From: an uncultured Eubacteriales bacterium
Lineage (GTDB): Bacteria > Bacillota > Clostridia > Peptostreptococcales > Anaerovoracaceae
Assembly (NCBI GenBank): GCA_902763505.1
Contig: CACWSO010000010.1
Location: 1-64,000, forward strand
Length of the DNA stretch: 64,000 nucleotides
Direction: 5' to 3'
In this document: piece by piece, positions 8,963 to 17,170 of the stretch
How positions within the stretch are numbered: position 1 is the stretch's first letter
How the letters are laid out: each line of letters opens with the position of its first letter
The notes under the pieces: model-generated
What the model saw: the letters and a program-made list of their open reading frames with translations, nothing else
Told to the model about the DNA's origin: nothing
The model's database searches: none
Position numbers and translations under genes: made by a program

Positions 8963-9754
8963 CTATATAATCAGTGCCATCACCAATACGCCGAATAGTT
9001 CGGAAATGGTGATCATATGTCCTGAAACATCTCCGTTCATTCCGCCGAGCTTCCGGCAGTCATAGCTGCAGGTGATAAAAGCTGCCACCATGACAGTAAG
9101 CACGATGATATTGCTGCGCAGTTCCGCAATCAGCGCCCACCAACTGAAGTTCGCCATGATGAGTTCGCTGGCTCCCAGAAAAACGATCAGGATTACAATT
9201 GCCGGAATCGTCTCCGAGGCTTTGCCAGGTACGCCCAGCTGGCTGTACTGGCTTGTCTCCATCGGATTTCTCATGATGACTTCCAGCGCGCTTACGGTTC
9301 TGGAGGCTGTGAAAATCACAACGAGGAGGCTGCAGCTTTTGAGACTGAAGTGCGGCGCGATCTCCGCCATGGCTCCTGTAAAAACAAGAAGCATAATGCA
9401 AAGGCAGATCACCGCAAAAGCACCCGTATGGGGATCCTTAAGAATTCTGCGCCTCTCTTCCATCTGCGGATGTCTCGGCATGATGGCATCACTGCAGTCC
9501 ATAAATCCATCCACATGAATGAATCCCGTCAGGAGGAAATATGCACCGGTCAATAGTGCGCCGCTCAGGAAACTGCCGCAGCCAATGACGCTGAGCAGCC
9601 ACCAGCAAAGGCACAAAACCATGCCGATGAGCGCGCCAATAAGAGGCAGCATGACTACCTGCGCCTTGCGGTCTTCCATTCTCCACTCTTTATAAGGGCA
9701 TGGTATCCAACAGAACATCCCCCATGCCATTAAAAATCCTCTGATGTATTTCAT
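8963..9754 (-). CDS. cobS: Adenosylcobinamide-GDP ribazoletransferase (cobalamin synthase)
   Basis: A 263-residue polytopic membrane protein that joins alpha-ribazole to adenosylcobinamide-GDP in the last steps of cobalamin assembly. The family motif DGFMDCSDAIM followed by RRRILKDPHTGAF provides the acidic metal-binding residues. Five or more hydrophobic segments are visible. The family usually begins with a short cytosolic stretch and WxPxP-like residues, seen here as CWIPCPY. Its ribosome site is weak. It follows cobT by 23 bases in the cluster. Confidence 0.95.
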   Translation of the reverse strand: MKYIRGFLMAWGMFCWIPCPYKEWRMEDRKAQVVMLPLIGALIGMVLCLCWWLLSVIGCGSFLSGALLTGAYFLLTGFIHVDGFMDCSDAIMPRHPQMEERRRILKDPHTGAFAVICLCIMLLVFTGAMAEIAPHFSLKSCSLLVVIFTASRTVSALEVIMRNPMETSQYSQLGVPGKASETIPAIVILIVFLGASELIMANFSWWALIAELRSNIIVLTVMVAAFITCSYDCRKLGGMNGDVSGHMITISELFGVLVMALII

Positions 9755-9777
9755 CTTCGTACTCGTAATTTGTTCCT

Positions 9778-10944
9778 TTATTTCTGAAACGTTTCTTCCT
9801 GTCTTATTTCCTCGAGATAATCATCGTTGATTTCTGCCTCATCAAAGGTTGCCATGTCCGCCATCACATCACAAGCACCTCTGATGATACTGAACGCGAT
9901 CGGGCAGCCGCTTCCCTCCCCGAGTCTCATGTCCAGGGAAAGGAACGGTTTGAGTCCCAGCGTTTCTATGGCCAGAGTATACCCTTTCTCGAAGGACTTG
10001 TGTGAAGCAATCATATAGTCCGCGGCAGCAGGCGCAAACGTATACGCCGCCAATGCTGCCACGGCGGAAATATATCCGTCTATCACAACCGGCATTCTGT
10101 TTATCGCTGCGCCCAGATACGCCCCTGTCATTGCGCAGATATCAAATCCGCCCATGCGGGCGAGGACATCCAGCATCTGCGGTACTCTTACTTCCTCTGG
10201 GGCGTTCAATACGCCGCCTGCAGCCTGATATTCTCCGGAAACCTGATCAACGATTTCTTTCTTCCTGGCAAACCCGGTGTCATTGACGCCGCCGCCTCTC
10301 CCGACCGTGTATTCTGCCGGCTTGCCGGTTACGGCGGACAGAACCGCTGCGCTGGTGGTGGTGTTCCCGATTCCCATTTCACCGACGCCCATAATGCTGA
10401 ATCCTTCTCTGGACACGGCATCGGCCATCTCTATCCCAGCTGCAATTGCTTCCAGCGCTTCTTCTTTTGTCATGGCCGGGCCCTCGGCAAGGTTGTCCGT
10501 CTCCCCGATCTTCCGTAGGCGTCTGTCGACGATTTTGTGTGTGTCTTCAAACGGGGTCTGGGAGTACAGTTCTGCCGGAATCGAATCTTTCACGCCAACA
10601 TCGACAATCAAAATCTCACTGTCATAGCTTCTGGCAAGGGCGCCGACGCCCGTCAGCCTCCTTGTGAAGTTGATGGTCTGTGCTCTTGTGACCGACTGCG
10701 GCGCGGAAGCAACGCCTTCCCGCACAACACCATTATCCGCGCAAAAGACAGCAACACAGCCCTTGCCGATCCTGTTGATTTCCTTCCCCGTCATCCCGGC
10801 GATCCGTATGGAGATCTCCTCAAGGCCGCCCAAGGACCCCGGCGGTTTGGCCAATGAATCCTGTCTTGCTTTTGCGTTTATAATAGCCTGCCTGCCGGCA
10901 GGCTTTATGGATTTGATGATTTCATTCAGTTCTGCTGCATTCAT
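9778..10944 (-). CDS. cobT: Nicotinate-nucleotide-dimethylbenzimidazole phosphoribosyltransferase
   Basis: The 388-residue protein makes alpha-ribazole phosphate, activating the lower-ligand base of cobalamin. Motifs are KPPGSLGGLEEI near the N terminus, VFCADNGVVREG, the MGIGNTTTSAA nucleotide loop and the C-terminal RLGEGSGCPIA, which contains the catalytic Glu of the family. Length is somewhat longer than the usual 350-360. No Shine-Dalgarno is visible close to the ATG, so coupling to the preceding gene, whose stop is nine bases upstream, is likely. Confidence 0.97.
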   Translation of the reverse strand: MNAAELNEIIKSIKPAGRQAIINAKARQDSLAKPPGSLGGLEEISIRIAGMTGKEINRIGKGCVAVFCADNGVVREGVASAPQSVTRAQTINFTRRLTGVGALARSYDSEILIVDVGVKDSIPAELYSQTPFEDTHKIVDRRLRKIGETDNLAEGPAMTKEEALEAIAAGIEMADAVSREGFSIMGVGEMGIGNTTTSAAVLSAVTGKPAEYTVGRGGGVNDTGFARKKEIVDQVSGEYQAAGGVLNAPEEVRVPQMLDVLARMGGFDICAMTGAYLGAAINRMPVVIDGYISAVAALAAYTFAPAAADYMIASHKSFEKGYTLAIETLGLKPFLSLDMRLGEGSGCPIAFSIIRGACDVMADMATFDEAEINDDYLEEIRQEETFQK

Positions 10945-10953
10945 GATTGTCTG

Positions 10954-11721
10954 TTATTTAAACCTAAAGCATTTGCCGCATACTTCCGGAACCGGCGTTG
11001 TCTCGTTCAGTGTTCTGCAGTATGCGCTGCATTTATTTCTGTCGATGCCGTCTGCGGTGATTGCCCCGCCCGGGCAGACCGCGATCATCTCTTCACTGCA
11101 CGGGCCTTCATGCAGACAAGGGTCGATGAGTTTTTCAAGAGCCTTCTGCAGTTCCTCACCTTCTAACATCTGCGGTTTGTCTGCATACATGCCGTCGGTG
11201 ATCATGCCTCCGACGCGTCCGCCGTAGTTCCCATTCATATGGAAGGAACCGGCCGGACCCATTTCCCCCATTCCGGCAATTGCCGCGGCAAACTTATAAG
11301 ACCAGTCCTCCCGGCAGTGCTCATCATCCCAGGAGACCATATTGCTCAGATTGGAAATGAGTCTTCCCTGGCCGACGATGACCTGCCTTATGGTCTGATT
11401 GACCGCCATGGCAAGCCAAAGAGATTCGTAATAACTGCGCACCCATTCCTCTGTCGGCGTCTCGCTCTCTTCATTCGCCCTGACGATATCTTCCTCAAAA
11501 GGAAGATAGTACAGAATGATGGTTCTGCCGGGACGGTATATTTCTCTCGGGTGACCATTGAATCCCCTGGCGAAAAGCATATCAAAACGCACGTCATCGA
11601 CACTGACGTATCCTACGACCGGTTCACCGAACCGGCATGTGATATCCTCTCTCTCCTGAAACTGTTCAACGGCGCCGCGTATTTCCTTCTCGAGCTTTCG
11701 CTTTAAGTGTTCTACGTCCAT
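10954..11721 (-). CDS. Iron-sulfur protein resembling epoxyqueuosine reductase (QueG-like)
   Basis: A 255-residue protein whose N-terminal half (EPVVGYVSVDDV, then RPGRTIILYYLPF) resembles the cobalamin-binding N-terminal domain of QueG and reductive dehalogenases. The C-terminal 70 residues contain several Cys (CLHEGPCSEE, AVCPGGA, CSAYC, CGKC) that could hold one or two [4Fe-4S] clusters, although the spacing departs from canonical CxxCxxCxxxCP. It is the gene immediately before cobT. A role in cobamide reduction or in a B12-dependent step is attractive but inferred. It is unlikely to be the housekeeping QueG because the C-terminal HEAT-like region is absent. Confidence 0.6.
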   Translation of the reverse strand: MDVEHLKRKLEKEIRGAVEQFQEREDITCRFGEPVVGYVSVDDVRFDMLFARGFNGHPREIYRPGRTIILYYLPFEEDIVRANEESETPTEEWVRSYYESLWLAMAVNQTIRQVIVGQGRLISNLSNMVSWDDEHCREDWSYKFAAAIAGMGEMGPAGSFHMNGNYGGRVGGMITDGMYADKPQMLEGEELQKALEKLIDPCLHEGPCSEEMIAVCPGGAITADGIDRNKCSAYCRTLNETTPVPEVCGKCFRFK

Positions 11722-11737
11722 CCGTTACCCTTGCTCC

Positions 11738-12205
11738 TTATTCCCCTTTGTTTGCTTTTTCCAGCTTCTTGAGATGCTTGATCTGCTTCTTCTCGATCTT
11801 CTTCAGCTTTTTCTCGAGCTTGGCAGCTTTTTTCTCAAGCTTGTTTGCCTTCTTACGGGCTTTCTTGCTGAGTGCAACGATGTCATCTTCGTCAGGCTTC
11901 TTCATGAGCGCCATGATACCGCCGTTCTTGCTGATGCCTTTGGCTCTCTCCGCCTGCTCCTTCGCCAGATTGCCTGCTTCTGCAGTAAACTCCTTGATCG
12001 TCGGAGCGAGTTTATCTTTGACCTCTGCTGCTTTCTCTTTCACTTCTGCCGCTTTGTCTACGACCTCTGCCGCTCTGTCTTTGACCTCTGCCGCTTTGTC
12101 CATGGCTTCTGCCGCCTTGTCCTTCGCCACTGCGGTCACTTCCATAGAAGCAGCCTTATCCTTTGCTGCCCCTGCTTTTTCCTTGAATAAATCTAAAAAA
12201 CTCAT
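11738..12205 (-). CDS. Ala/Lys-rich heptad-repeat protein, unknown function
   Basis: 155 residues, almost entirely predicted helix. After MSFLDLFKEKA there are five near-identical seven-residue units of the type KDKAAEV (about residues 28-63), encoded by 21-base tandem repeats. The protein ends in a strongly basic Lys-rich coiled coil (LEKKAAKLEKKLKKIEKK). It has no Cys, signal peptide or catalytic motif. The pattern is like LEA or apolipoprotein-type amphipathic helices that contact membranes, nucleic acid or partner coils. RBS AGAGGAAAC. It sits between the QueG-like gene (16 bases) and a small unknown gene. I do not recognise a family. Confidence 0.75.
   Translation of the reverse strand: MSFLDLFKEKAGAAKDKAASMEVTAVAKDKAAEAMDKAAEVKDRAAEVVDKAAEVKEKAAEVKDKLAPTIKEFTAEAGNLAKEQAERAKGISKNGGIMALMKKPDEDDIVALSKKARKKANKLEKKAAKLEKKLKKIEKKQIKHLKKLEKANKGE
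12017..12121. repeat. Five tandem 21-base repeats inside a coding region
   Basis: Five consecutive 21-base units at 12017, 12038, 12059, 12080 and 12101 share the core gacctctgccgctttgtc, with a degenerate sixth unit to 12142. They are in frame and encode the heptads of the overlapping gene, so copy number could change without frameshift. Confidence 0.85.
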
Positions 12206-12235
12206 CTTTGTTTCCTCTTGTCTCAGATACGGATT

Positions 12236-12466
12236 TTATTTGAGCAGCTCCTTCAGCAAGCTGAGCAGCTGCAAATCGTCTTCTGTTACTTTCACTCCTG
12301 TCTTATACTCGGTGCCGTCCGGATATCTGACCGCTATGGCAACTTCTTGTCCCGGCTCAGGATCTCTGCTGTTCAGATTATCGATAAACGGCTGAACCGT
12401 CGGGTGGTTTGCCAGGAATTTGTTTTTTGCTGAGTTGAATGTTAATAGTGACTGGAAATTCAACAT
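12236..12466 (-). CDS. Small conserved-looking protein of unknown function
   Basis: 76 residues from MLNFQSLL, chosen because GGAGGA precedes it. It contains a hydrophobic N-terminal segment with FNSAKNKFLANHP, a short beta-like middle (VAIAVRYPDG) and a leucine-rich end (DDLQLLSLLKELL). Charge and codon use look like a real gene, and it lies between HU and the heptad-repeat gene on the same strand. No domain is recognised. It begins 25 bases after the HU terminator, so it depends on readthrough or on a promoter hidden in that gap. Confidence 0.65.
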   Translation of the reverse strand: MLNFQSLLTFNSAKNKFLANHPTVQPFIDNLNSRDPEPGQEVAIAVRYPDGTEYKTGVKVTEDDLQLLSLLKELLK

Positions 12467-12490
12467 GGTTCTTCTCCTCCAATACGAAAA

Positions 12491-12518
12491 ATGCGGTGCG
12501 CCGCAAGGCGTACCGCAT
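12491..12518 (-). terminator. Intrinsic terminator after HU
   Basis: A 12-base stem (12491-12502 with 12507-12518, one G-T pair) closed by a four-base loop, followed on the minus strand by TTTTT. It ends the HU transcript. Confidence 0.9.
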
Positions 12519-12532
12519 CTTATGTAAGCCAA

Positions 12533-12805
12533 TTATTTTACAGCGTCCTTCAGAGCTTTTCCAGCCTTGAATGCAGGAACCTTAGTGGCCTTGATCTTAA
12601 TCTCTTCGCCAGTCTGAGGATTTCTAGCCTTTCTTGCTGCTCTCTTTCTAGTCTCGAAAGTTCCGAATCCGATCATCTGAACTTTGTCGCCCTTCTTCAG
12701 AGCTTTTGTCATTTCGCCGAATACTGCTGCAACTGCTGCGCCGGCATCTTTCTTTGACAGGTTAGCTTCTTTTGCTACTGCTTCGATTAATTCAGTTTTA
12801 TTCAT
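12533..12805 (-). CDS. hup: HU family DNA-binding protein
   Basis: A 90-residue nucleoid protein of the HU/IHF family, which bends DNA as a dimer. The start [11 protein letters not shown] follows [26 protein letters not shown] is the beta-arm segment, containing the RNPQTG proline tip that intercalates into DNA. It is a single gene with its own promoter and terminator. Confidence 0.98.
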   Translation of the reverse strand: MNKTELIEAVAKEANLSKKDAGAAVAAVFGEMTKALKKGDKVQMIGFGTFETRKRAARKARNPQTGEEIKIKATKVPAFKAGKALKDAVK

Positions 12806-12873
12806 TCTTTTTTCCTCCACTATTATTGTAATTGGTTTACTGACATTGTAAACGCAGCCCCTGCTGCAACGCT

Positions 12874-12902
12874 ATTATAGCATAGCGCAAACCGTTATGC
12901 AA
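12874..12902 (-). promoter_or_regulatory. Sigma-A promoter of hup
   Basis: On the minus strand TTGCAT (12897-12902) and TATAAT (12874-12879) are 17 bases apart. A short GCAG/CTGC hairpin follows in the leader. Confidence 0.65.
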
Positions 12903-13773
12903 CAACGCTCTTGTTCATTTTGCCTTTTTCGTAACCGCCTAAATCAAGTGCCGCATAACGGAATCCGAACCCCTTCAAAGCCTCTTCAAAATCTGCCGGA
13001 GCGGCGTCCCTTTTTCCGCTGATGAGCATCTCCATTTCATTTTGTTCCAGTTCAACTCTTGCCATCAGACCCTCGGAAATCTCGTGACATCTCACCCGGA
13101 CCTGTGAGAATCCGCGGTCTTTGAAATACCGCTCCGCCGCATAGATCATCTTCAGTTTCTCTTCGGTGATTCTTTCGCCGTACGGAATTCTTGTGACAAG
13201 ACATGCAAAGGCAGGCATCTCCGCTTTATCCGCCGCGGCGTCGATGCCGACTGCCGCGAGCGCCTGTCTGATCTCCGCCTTCGTCAGGCCTGCTTCCTTC
13301 AGCGGACTTGCAACGCCCAGCTCCTGAATGGCCCTGTGACCCGGACGGTAGTCTTCCATGTCATCCAGATTCGTGCCGTCTGCCAGAACACTTCCAACCA
13401 TATCCGCCCGCTCTTTGAGCGTCCCGAATATCGCCTTCTTGCAGTGATAGCATCTGTCCTGCGGATTGTCTCTGATGACATCGAGCACATGGGAGACGTC
13501 CATCTTCTTGTGGGCGATGGACAGGCTGTCGCAGAAGCGTTCCGCAAATCCTGTCTCATCGGCTGCGAACTGCGGACCTATAGCCGTCATGGCCGCTACG
13601 TTGTCGGGACAGCCCGCCTCCCGATATGCCTTCAGCGCAAAGGCGAGAAGGAAGGTGCTGTCCACGCCGCCTGAGAACGCGACGATCATCTGCCCGTATC
13701 CCAGGACGATCTCCTCCAGCTTCTTTAACTTCTCTTCAAGGGTTGTTTCCATTCTATCCGTCGCATTAGACAT
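12895..13773 (-). CDS. larE: ATP-dependent sacrificial sulfur transferase LarE
   Basis: A 292-residue PP-loop ATPase family protein that adenylylates and sulfurates the pyridinium dicarboxylate precursor of the nickel-pincer cofactor. The PP-loop SGGVDS is at 34-39. The DRCYHCKK motif has Cys108 and Cys111. Cys191 in FACLVTRIPYG corresponds in position to the cysteine that donates sulfur in single-turnover LarE enzymes. No larA, larB or larC is found within the window. It follows the phosphohexomutase gene by 17 bases, and its end overlaps the hup promoter. Confidence 0.9.
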   Translation of the reverse strand: MSNATDRMETTLEEKLKKLEEIVLGYGQMIVAFSGGVDSTFLLAFALKAYREAGCPDNVAAMTAIGPQFAADETGFAERFCDSLSIAHKKMDVSHVLDVIRDNPQDRCYHCKKAIFGTLKERADMVGSVLADGTNLDDMEDYRPGHRAIQELGVASPLKEAGLTKAEIRQALAAVGIDAAADKAEMPAFACLVTRIPYGERITEEKLKMIYAAERYFKDRGFSQVRVRCHEISEGLMARVELEQNEMEMLISGKRDAAPADFEEALKGFGFRYAALDLGGYEKGKMNKSVVA

Positions 13774-13790
13774 CTCTGTTTTCTCCCATA

Positions 13791-15344
13791 TTACAGTTTC
13801 AGCTGGTCATAGCCAGACAGGAAATCCATCATGATCTTCTGTATCTCTTTGCAGCCGCCCTTTTCGTCTGACGCCATGTTCATCGGCAGAAGCGGGTCGT
13901 GCAAGGACTTACGAAGCAGACACCAGCCTTGCGCACCGCATCCGTCCGAATCGAAATTGATTCTGACGCCTTCATAATTCGGCTCTTCCAGGGAAAGCCC
14001 CTCTGTTGCCTTTGCATATTCGGCAAGATCTGAAAGGACTTTGTCTCCGTACTCTGCAAACTCCTCGCAGAGAATCGGAATTCTGATCTCCTTCTCATCC
14101 GCCGGATCCTGCAGCTCGGCGATGACGCTGTCGATCTTCTCGCCCTGCCGGAAGAGCTTCGCCGCCTTGATGACGATCTTTGTCGCCAGATATGCGCCGT
14201 CGTCCAGGAAGTAGTTCTCCTTCAGAGCAGCGTGGCCGGATGTCTCGATGGCGAGCTGGGAGTCGATTCCCTGCTCGTTGAGTTCGATGGCTTTGTTGAT
14301 GACGTTTCTGTATCCTCTTCTATATCTGAAGTGCTTCAGTCCCAGTTTGTTTTCGATAAACTCCGAAAGCTGACGGCTTGTGATGCTGTCTGTCACCACG
14401 GTTGTCCCAGGGTGTTCTTCCGCAACGAGTGCCGCCGCCATCGCAACGATACCGTTTCTGGCAATTTCCCTGCCGCGGCTGTCAACAGCGGCAGAGCGAT
14501 CAACGTCCGTATCGAAGATGAGCCCCAGATCCGCACCGCTTGCTACGGTCTGAAGGGAGATTGCGTTGATAGCCTCCTTGTCTTCAGGATTCGGCGCATG
14601 GTTTTCAAACATACCGTCCGGCTCCAGGAACTGGCTGGCGCTGATGTCCGCCCCGAGCGGTTTCAGCACTCTTGTGGCATAAAAACCGCCGCCGCCGTTT
14701 CCTGCGTCCACAACGATCTTCATTCCCTCCAATGGTCTTTCGCCGGCGCCGACGCCGTCGATGATGAGGTTTTTCAGGAATTCACAGTACGGCGTCATGA
14801 TGTCGTTCTTCTCTGCTTCGAACACCAGCTTTCCGAGTCTGTGGGTCTGCTGTCCTGCTTTCGGCGGGTTGCCGAGTTTGGCGATCTGTGCATTCTTATC
14901 TGCAGCATATTCCAATATAGTCGTGATATCTTTTTTATTGAGTCCGCCTTCCCTTGTGAAGAACTTGAACCCGTTTCTGTTGTACGGCAGATGGCTTGCG
15001 GTAATCATCACGGTTCCGTCGCAGGCGAACTCCTCGAAGACAGTCGCCATAAACATCGCCGGCGTCGAAGCATACCCAAAGTCATAGACTCTGCACCCGT
15101 ACTCTCCGAATCCATCCATCAGTCCGTCAAGAAGTCTCGGTCCGGATGTCCTCGGATCTCTTCCGATTGCCAGAGTCATATCTTCAGGCTTGATGCCTTT
15201 CTTCTCTGAAAGCCAGGCGATGAAACCTATGGCGATTTCCTTCGCCTCTCCTTCTCTGAGGCTCAGGTTCTCACCTGGTACGCCTGTCAGAGAAACGCCT
15301 CTTATATCGCTGCCGTTCTGTAGTTTTAAGTACTTCTCTCTCAT
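13791..15344 (-). CDS. Phosphomannomutase/phosphoglucomutase
   Basis: A 517-residue alpha-D-phosphohexomutase that interconverts sugar 1- and 6-phosphates. Ser117 in TASHLPYNRNG is the phosphoserine, with LPYN in place of the usual NPxxxNG. DTDVDRS is the metal-binding loop and the C-terminal phosphate site includes a NFDSDGCG segment. The start MREKYLK is chosen over the frame to 15410 because GAGGAG precedes it. It is read in line with the GntR and ispE genes upstream, after an 82-base gap. Substrate preference cannot be read from the sequence. Confidence 0.9.
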   Translation of the reverse strand: MREKYLKLQNGSDIRGVSLTGVPGENLSLREGEAKEIAIGFIAWLSEKKGIKPEDMTLAIGRDPRTSGPRLLDGLMDGFGEYGCRVYDFGYASTPAMFMATVFEEFACDGTVMITASHLPYNRNGFKFFTREGGLNKKDITTILEYAADKNAQIAKLGNPPKAGQQTHRLGKLVFEAEKNDIMTPYCEFLKNLIIDGVGAGERPLEGMKIVVDAGNGGGGFYATRVLKPLGADISASQFLEPDGMFENHAPNPEDKEAINAISLQTVASGADLGLIFDTDVDRSAAVDSRGREIARNGIVAMAAALVAEEHPGTTVVTDSITSRQLSEFIENKLGLKHFRYRRGYRNVINKAIELNEQGIDSQLAIETSGHAALKENYFLDDGAYLATKIVIKAAKLFRQGEKIDSVIAELQDPADEKEIRIPILCEEFAEYGDKVLSDLAEYAKATEGLSLEEPNYEGVRINFDSDGCGAQGWCLLRKSLHDPLLPMNMASDEKGGCKEIQKIMMDFLSGYDQLKL

Positions 15345-15426
15345 GTCTTCTCCTCGCTTAAGTGGCTGAATACGATAAAAGGTGTCATTTCTGACACCTT
15401 CTGAATGCATCTTTTTTCGCGGATCC

Positions 15427-16098
15427 TTACACGTGTCTCTGCTGTACGCCTTCTTTCACAACAAGTTCCTTGAGCCTGTCGATGTGTATGTCTGCCGCAG
15501 CGCGGGCCTTGTCGGCATTGCCTTCTGAAATGGCTGCCACGATGGCTTCATGTTCTTCCGGCATATTCTCCGCGCGTCTGAAATTATCATAATAAATGTA
15601 TCTGAATCTGAGAACCAGCTCCTGCAGCTGCTCGATCATCTGGACGAGAATCTTGTTGCGGCAGGACTCTACTATAATATGATGGAATCTCGTATCATAT
15701 TTGATCATGTCTTCCATTTTCCCGCTTTTTACGGCTTCATTATAGCTGTTAGATACCTCTCTGAGCTCTTCCATCTTCTCTTCCGTCATTCTGTTGGCTG
15801 CGAAGTATGCCGCGAGGCCTTCCAGATCCTGTCTCACTTCAAGAATCTCCACCATGTCTTCTGTGGAAATCATGGAAGCATAGGCGCCTCTTCTAGGCTC
15901 AATGGTAACAAGACCTTCCTTCTCGAGCTTTCTGATGGCTTCTCTGATCGGCGTTCTGCTGACGCCCATCTCCTCAGCAAGCTCTACTTCCATCATTCTT
16001 GTTCCCGGAATGATGGAGCCCTTGAGGATCTGCATCTTCAGTTCCTCATATACCATCTCTCTAAGTGGCTTGTGATTTTGAATATCGAAGTTTAACAT
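15427..16098 (-). CDS. GntR/FadR-subfamily transcriptional regulator (FCD domain)
   Basis: 223 residues: an N-terminal winged helix (residues about 10-75, with GVSRTPIREAIRKLEKEGLV as the recognition region) and a helical FCD ligand domain. The FCD domain carries metal-ligand candidates (D in YDTRFHHII, His in EEHEAIV and the final ADIHIDRL). It sits directly after ispE, 34 bases apart, an arrangement I know from other clostridia. Ligand and targets are unknown. Confidence 0.9.
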   Translation of the reverse strand: MLNFDIQNHKPLREMVYEELKMQILKGSIIPGTRMMEVELAEEMGVSRTPIREAIRKLEKEGLVTIEPRRGAYASMISTEDMVEILEVRQDLEGLAAYFAANRMTEEKMEELREVSNSYNEAVKSGKMEDMIKYDTRFHHIIVESCRNKILVQMIEQLQELVLRFRYIYYDNFRRAENMPEEHEAIVAAISEGNADKARAAADIHIDRLKELVVKEGVQQRHV

Positions 16099-16132
16099 TC
16101 TAATTCCCCTGATTCTTTATCTATTGCAATTC

Positions 16133-17062
16133 TCAGTATGTCGTTCTTGTCCAGAAACTCTCCCTGTTGATCTTTTTCATCTCTTCACAGATCGACCGGG
16201 ACTGTTTGATGCTGTCGGTAAGACCGTAGACAGATGGTCCGCTTCCACTCATCAGAACCGCATGTCCGGAGCACAGCTCCTGCATCTTGTTCTTTGTATA
16301 CACAACTGTAGGATACTCCTTTAATGTGTAATTTTCAAGTACATTGACCATGTTTTTTTCTATCAGCGAATCGTCTTTTGTTTTTAAACCTTCTATCATT
16401 TCCGCCGTATTCGGACGCGCGGGAATCTCTATGCTGTCGATGCCCTGGTATGCTTTCGCCGTAGAAACACTGACCGGCGGCTTCGACAGGACAAGATGGC
16501 TTTCCAGACCCTTGAGCGGCTCAAGATCCGTTCCTGTTCCTGTCGCCAGCGCGCAGTGGCAGGCTAGCGGATCTCCCGCAAATCTCTCCTTGAGCGCCTC
16601 GTTTTCCGCAGCCTGTCCCATGACGCAGAACGGAACATCAGAACCGAGCTCCGCTCCTGCTCTGCAAAGTTCCGCAAGGCTCAGATCCATTCCCCAAAGA
16701 ACATTCAGCCCGTGGAGAACAGCGGCACCGTTGCCGCTTCCGCCTGCGAGCCCTGCTGCAACGGGAATCCGTTTCTTGATATTGATATCCAATCTGCCTC
16801 GCAAATCACTGTCCCCTGCAATCTTCTGCATTACGAGAGCTGCTTTGTACGCCAGATTTCTTTCGTCCGTCGGCAGATACTTTCTGTTTGTTTTCAGGTT
16901 GATTTCGAACGCATCCGCATCGGCGGTCCACTTCATATCAATATCATCGCACAAGAGGATCTGCTGCATGACCATTTCTACCAGATGCATGCCATCCTCT
17001 GTAACGCCCTTGATGTCCAGGGTCAGATTGATTTTCGCATATGATTTGAGTCTCAGGTCCAT
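16133..17062 (-). CDS. ispE: 4-diphosphocytidyl-2-C-methyl-D-erythritol kinase
   Basis: A 309-residue GHMP kinase of the non-mevalonate isoprenoid pathway. SYAKINLTLDI is the N-terminal signature and PVAAGLAGGSGNGAAVL is the ATP-binding glycine loop, with one Ala in place of the usual Gly. SGSGPSVYGL is the C-terminal motif 3. The start MDLRLKSYAK has GGAGG upstream. The presence of this gene points to the MEP route for isoprenoid supply. Confidence 0.96.
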   Translation of the reverse strand: MDLRLKSYAKINLTLDIKGVTEDGMHLVEMVMQQILLCDDIDMKWTADADAFEINLKTNRKYLPTDERNLAYKAALVMQKIAGDSDLRGRLDINIKKRIPVAAGLAGGSGNGAAVLHGLNVLWGMDLSLAELCRAGAELGSDVPFCVMGQAAENEALKERFAGDPLACHCALATGTGTDLEPLKGLESHLVLSKPPVSVSTAKAYQGIDSIEIPARPNTAEMIEGLKTKDDSLIEKNMVNVLENYTLKEYPTVVYTKNKMQELCSGHAVLMSGSGPSVYGLTDSIKQSRSICEEMKKINRESFWTRTTY

Positions 17063-17102
17063 TTCCTTTTCCCTCCGCTTCTCGGTCAAATTATAACATA
17101 AA

Positions 17103-17145
17103 AAACCCGGAGCTGTCCGAGCTGTCGGACTGTTCCTCCGGGTTT
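17103..17145 (-). terminator. Intrinsic terminator after the Ig-like membrane protein
   Basis: AAACCCGGAG (17103-17112) pairs with CTCCGGGTTT (17136-17145), enclosing an inner GTCCGA / TCGGAC hairpin, followed on the minus strand by at least six T. It marks the end of the long operon from 18-31 kb. Confidence 0.85.
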
Positions 17146-17170
17146 CTGTTCTCTGTGAGTGCGGCGCTAT

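Noticed and set aside
12017-12142. Regular 21-base repeats as a possible CRISPR or satellite
   Set aside because: Units are contiguous without spacers and in frame with a coding region.
14232-15209. A 325-codon plus-strand frame
   Set aside because: Antisense to the phosphohexomutase gene, no domain.
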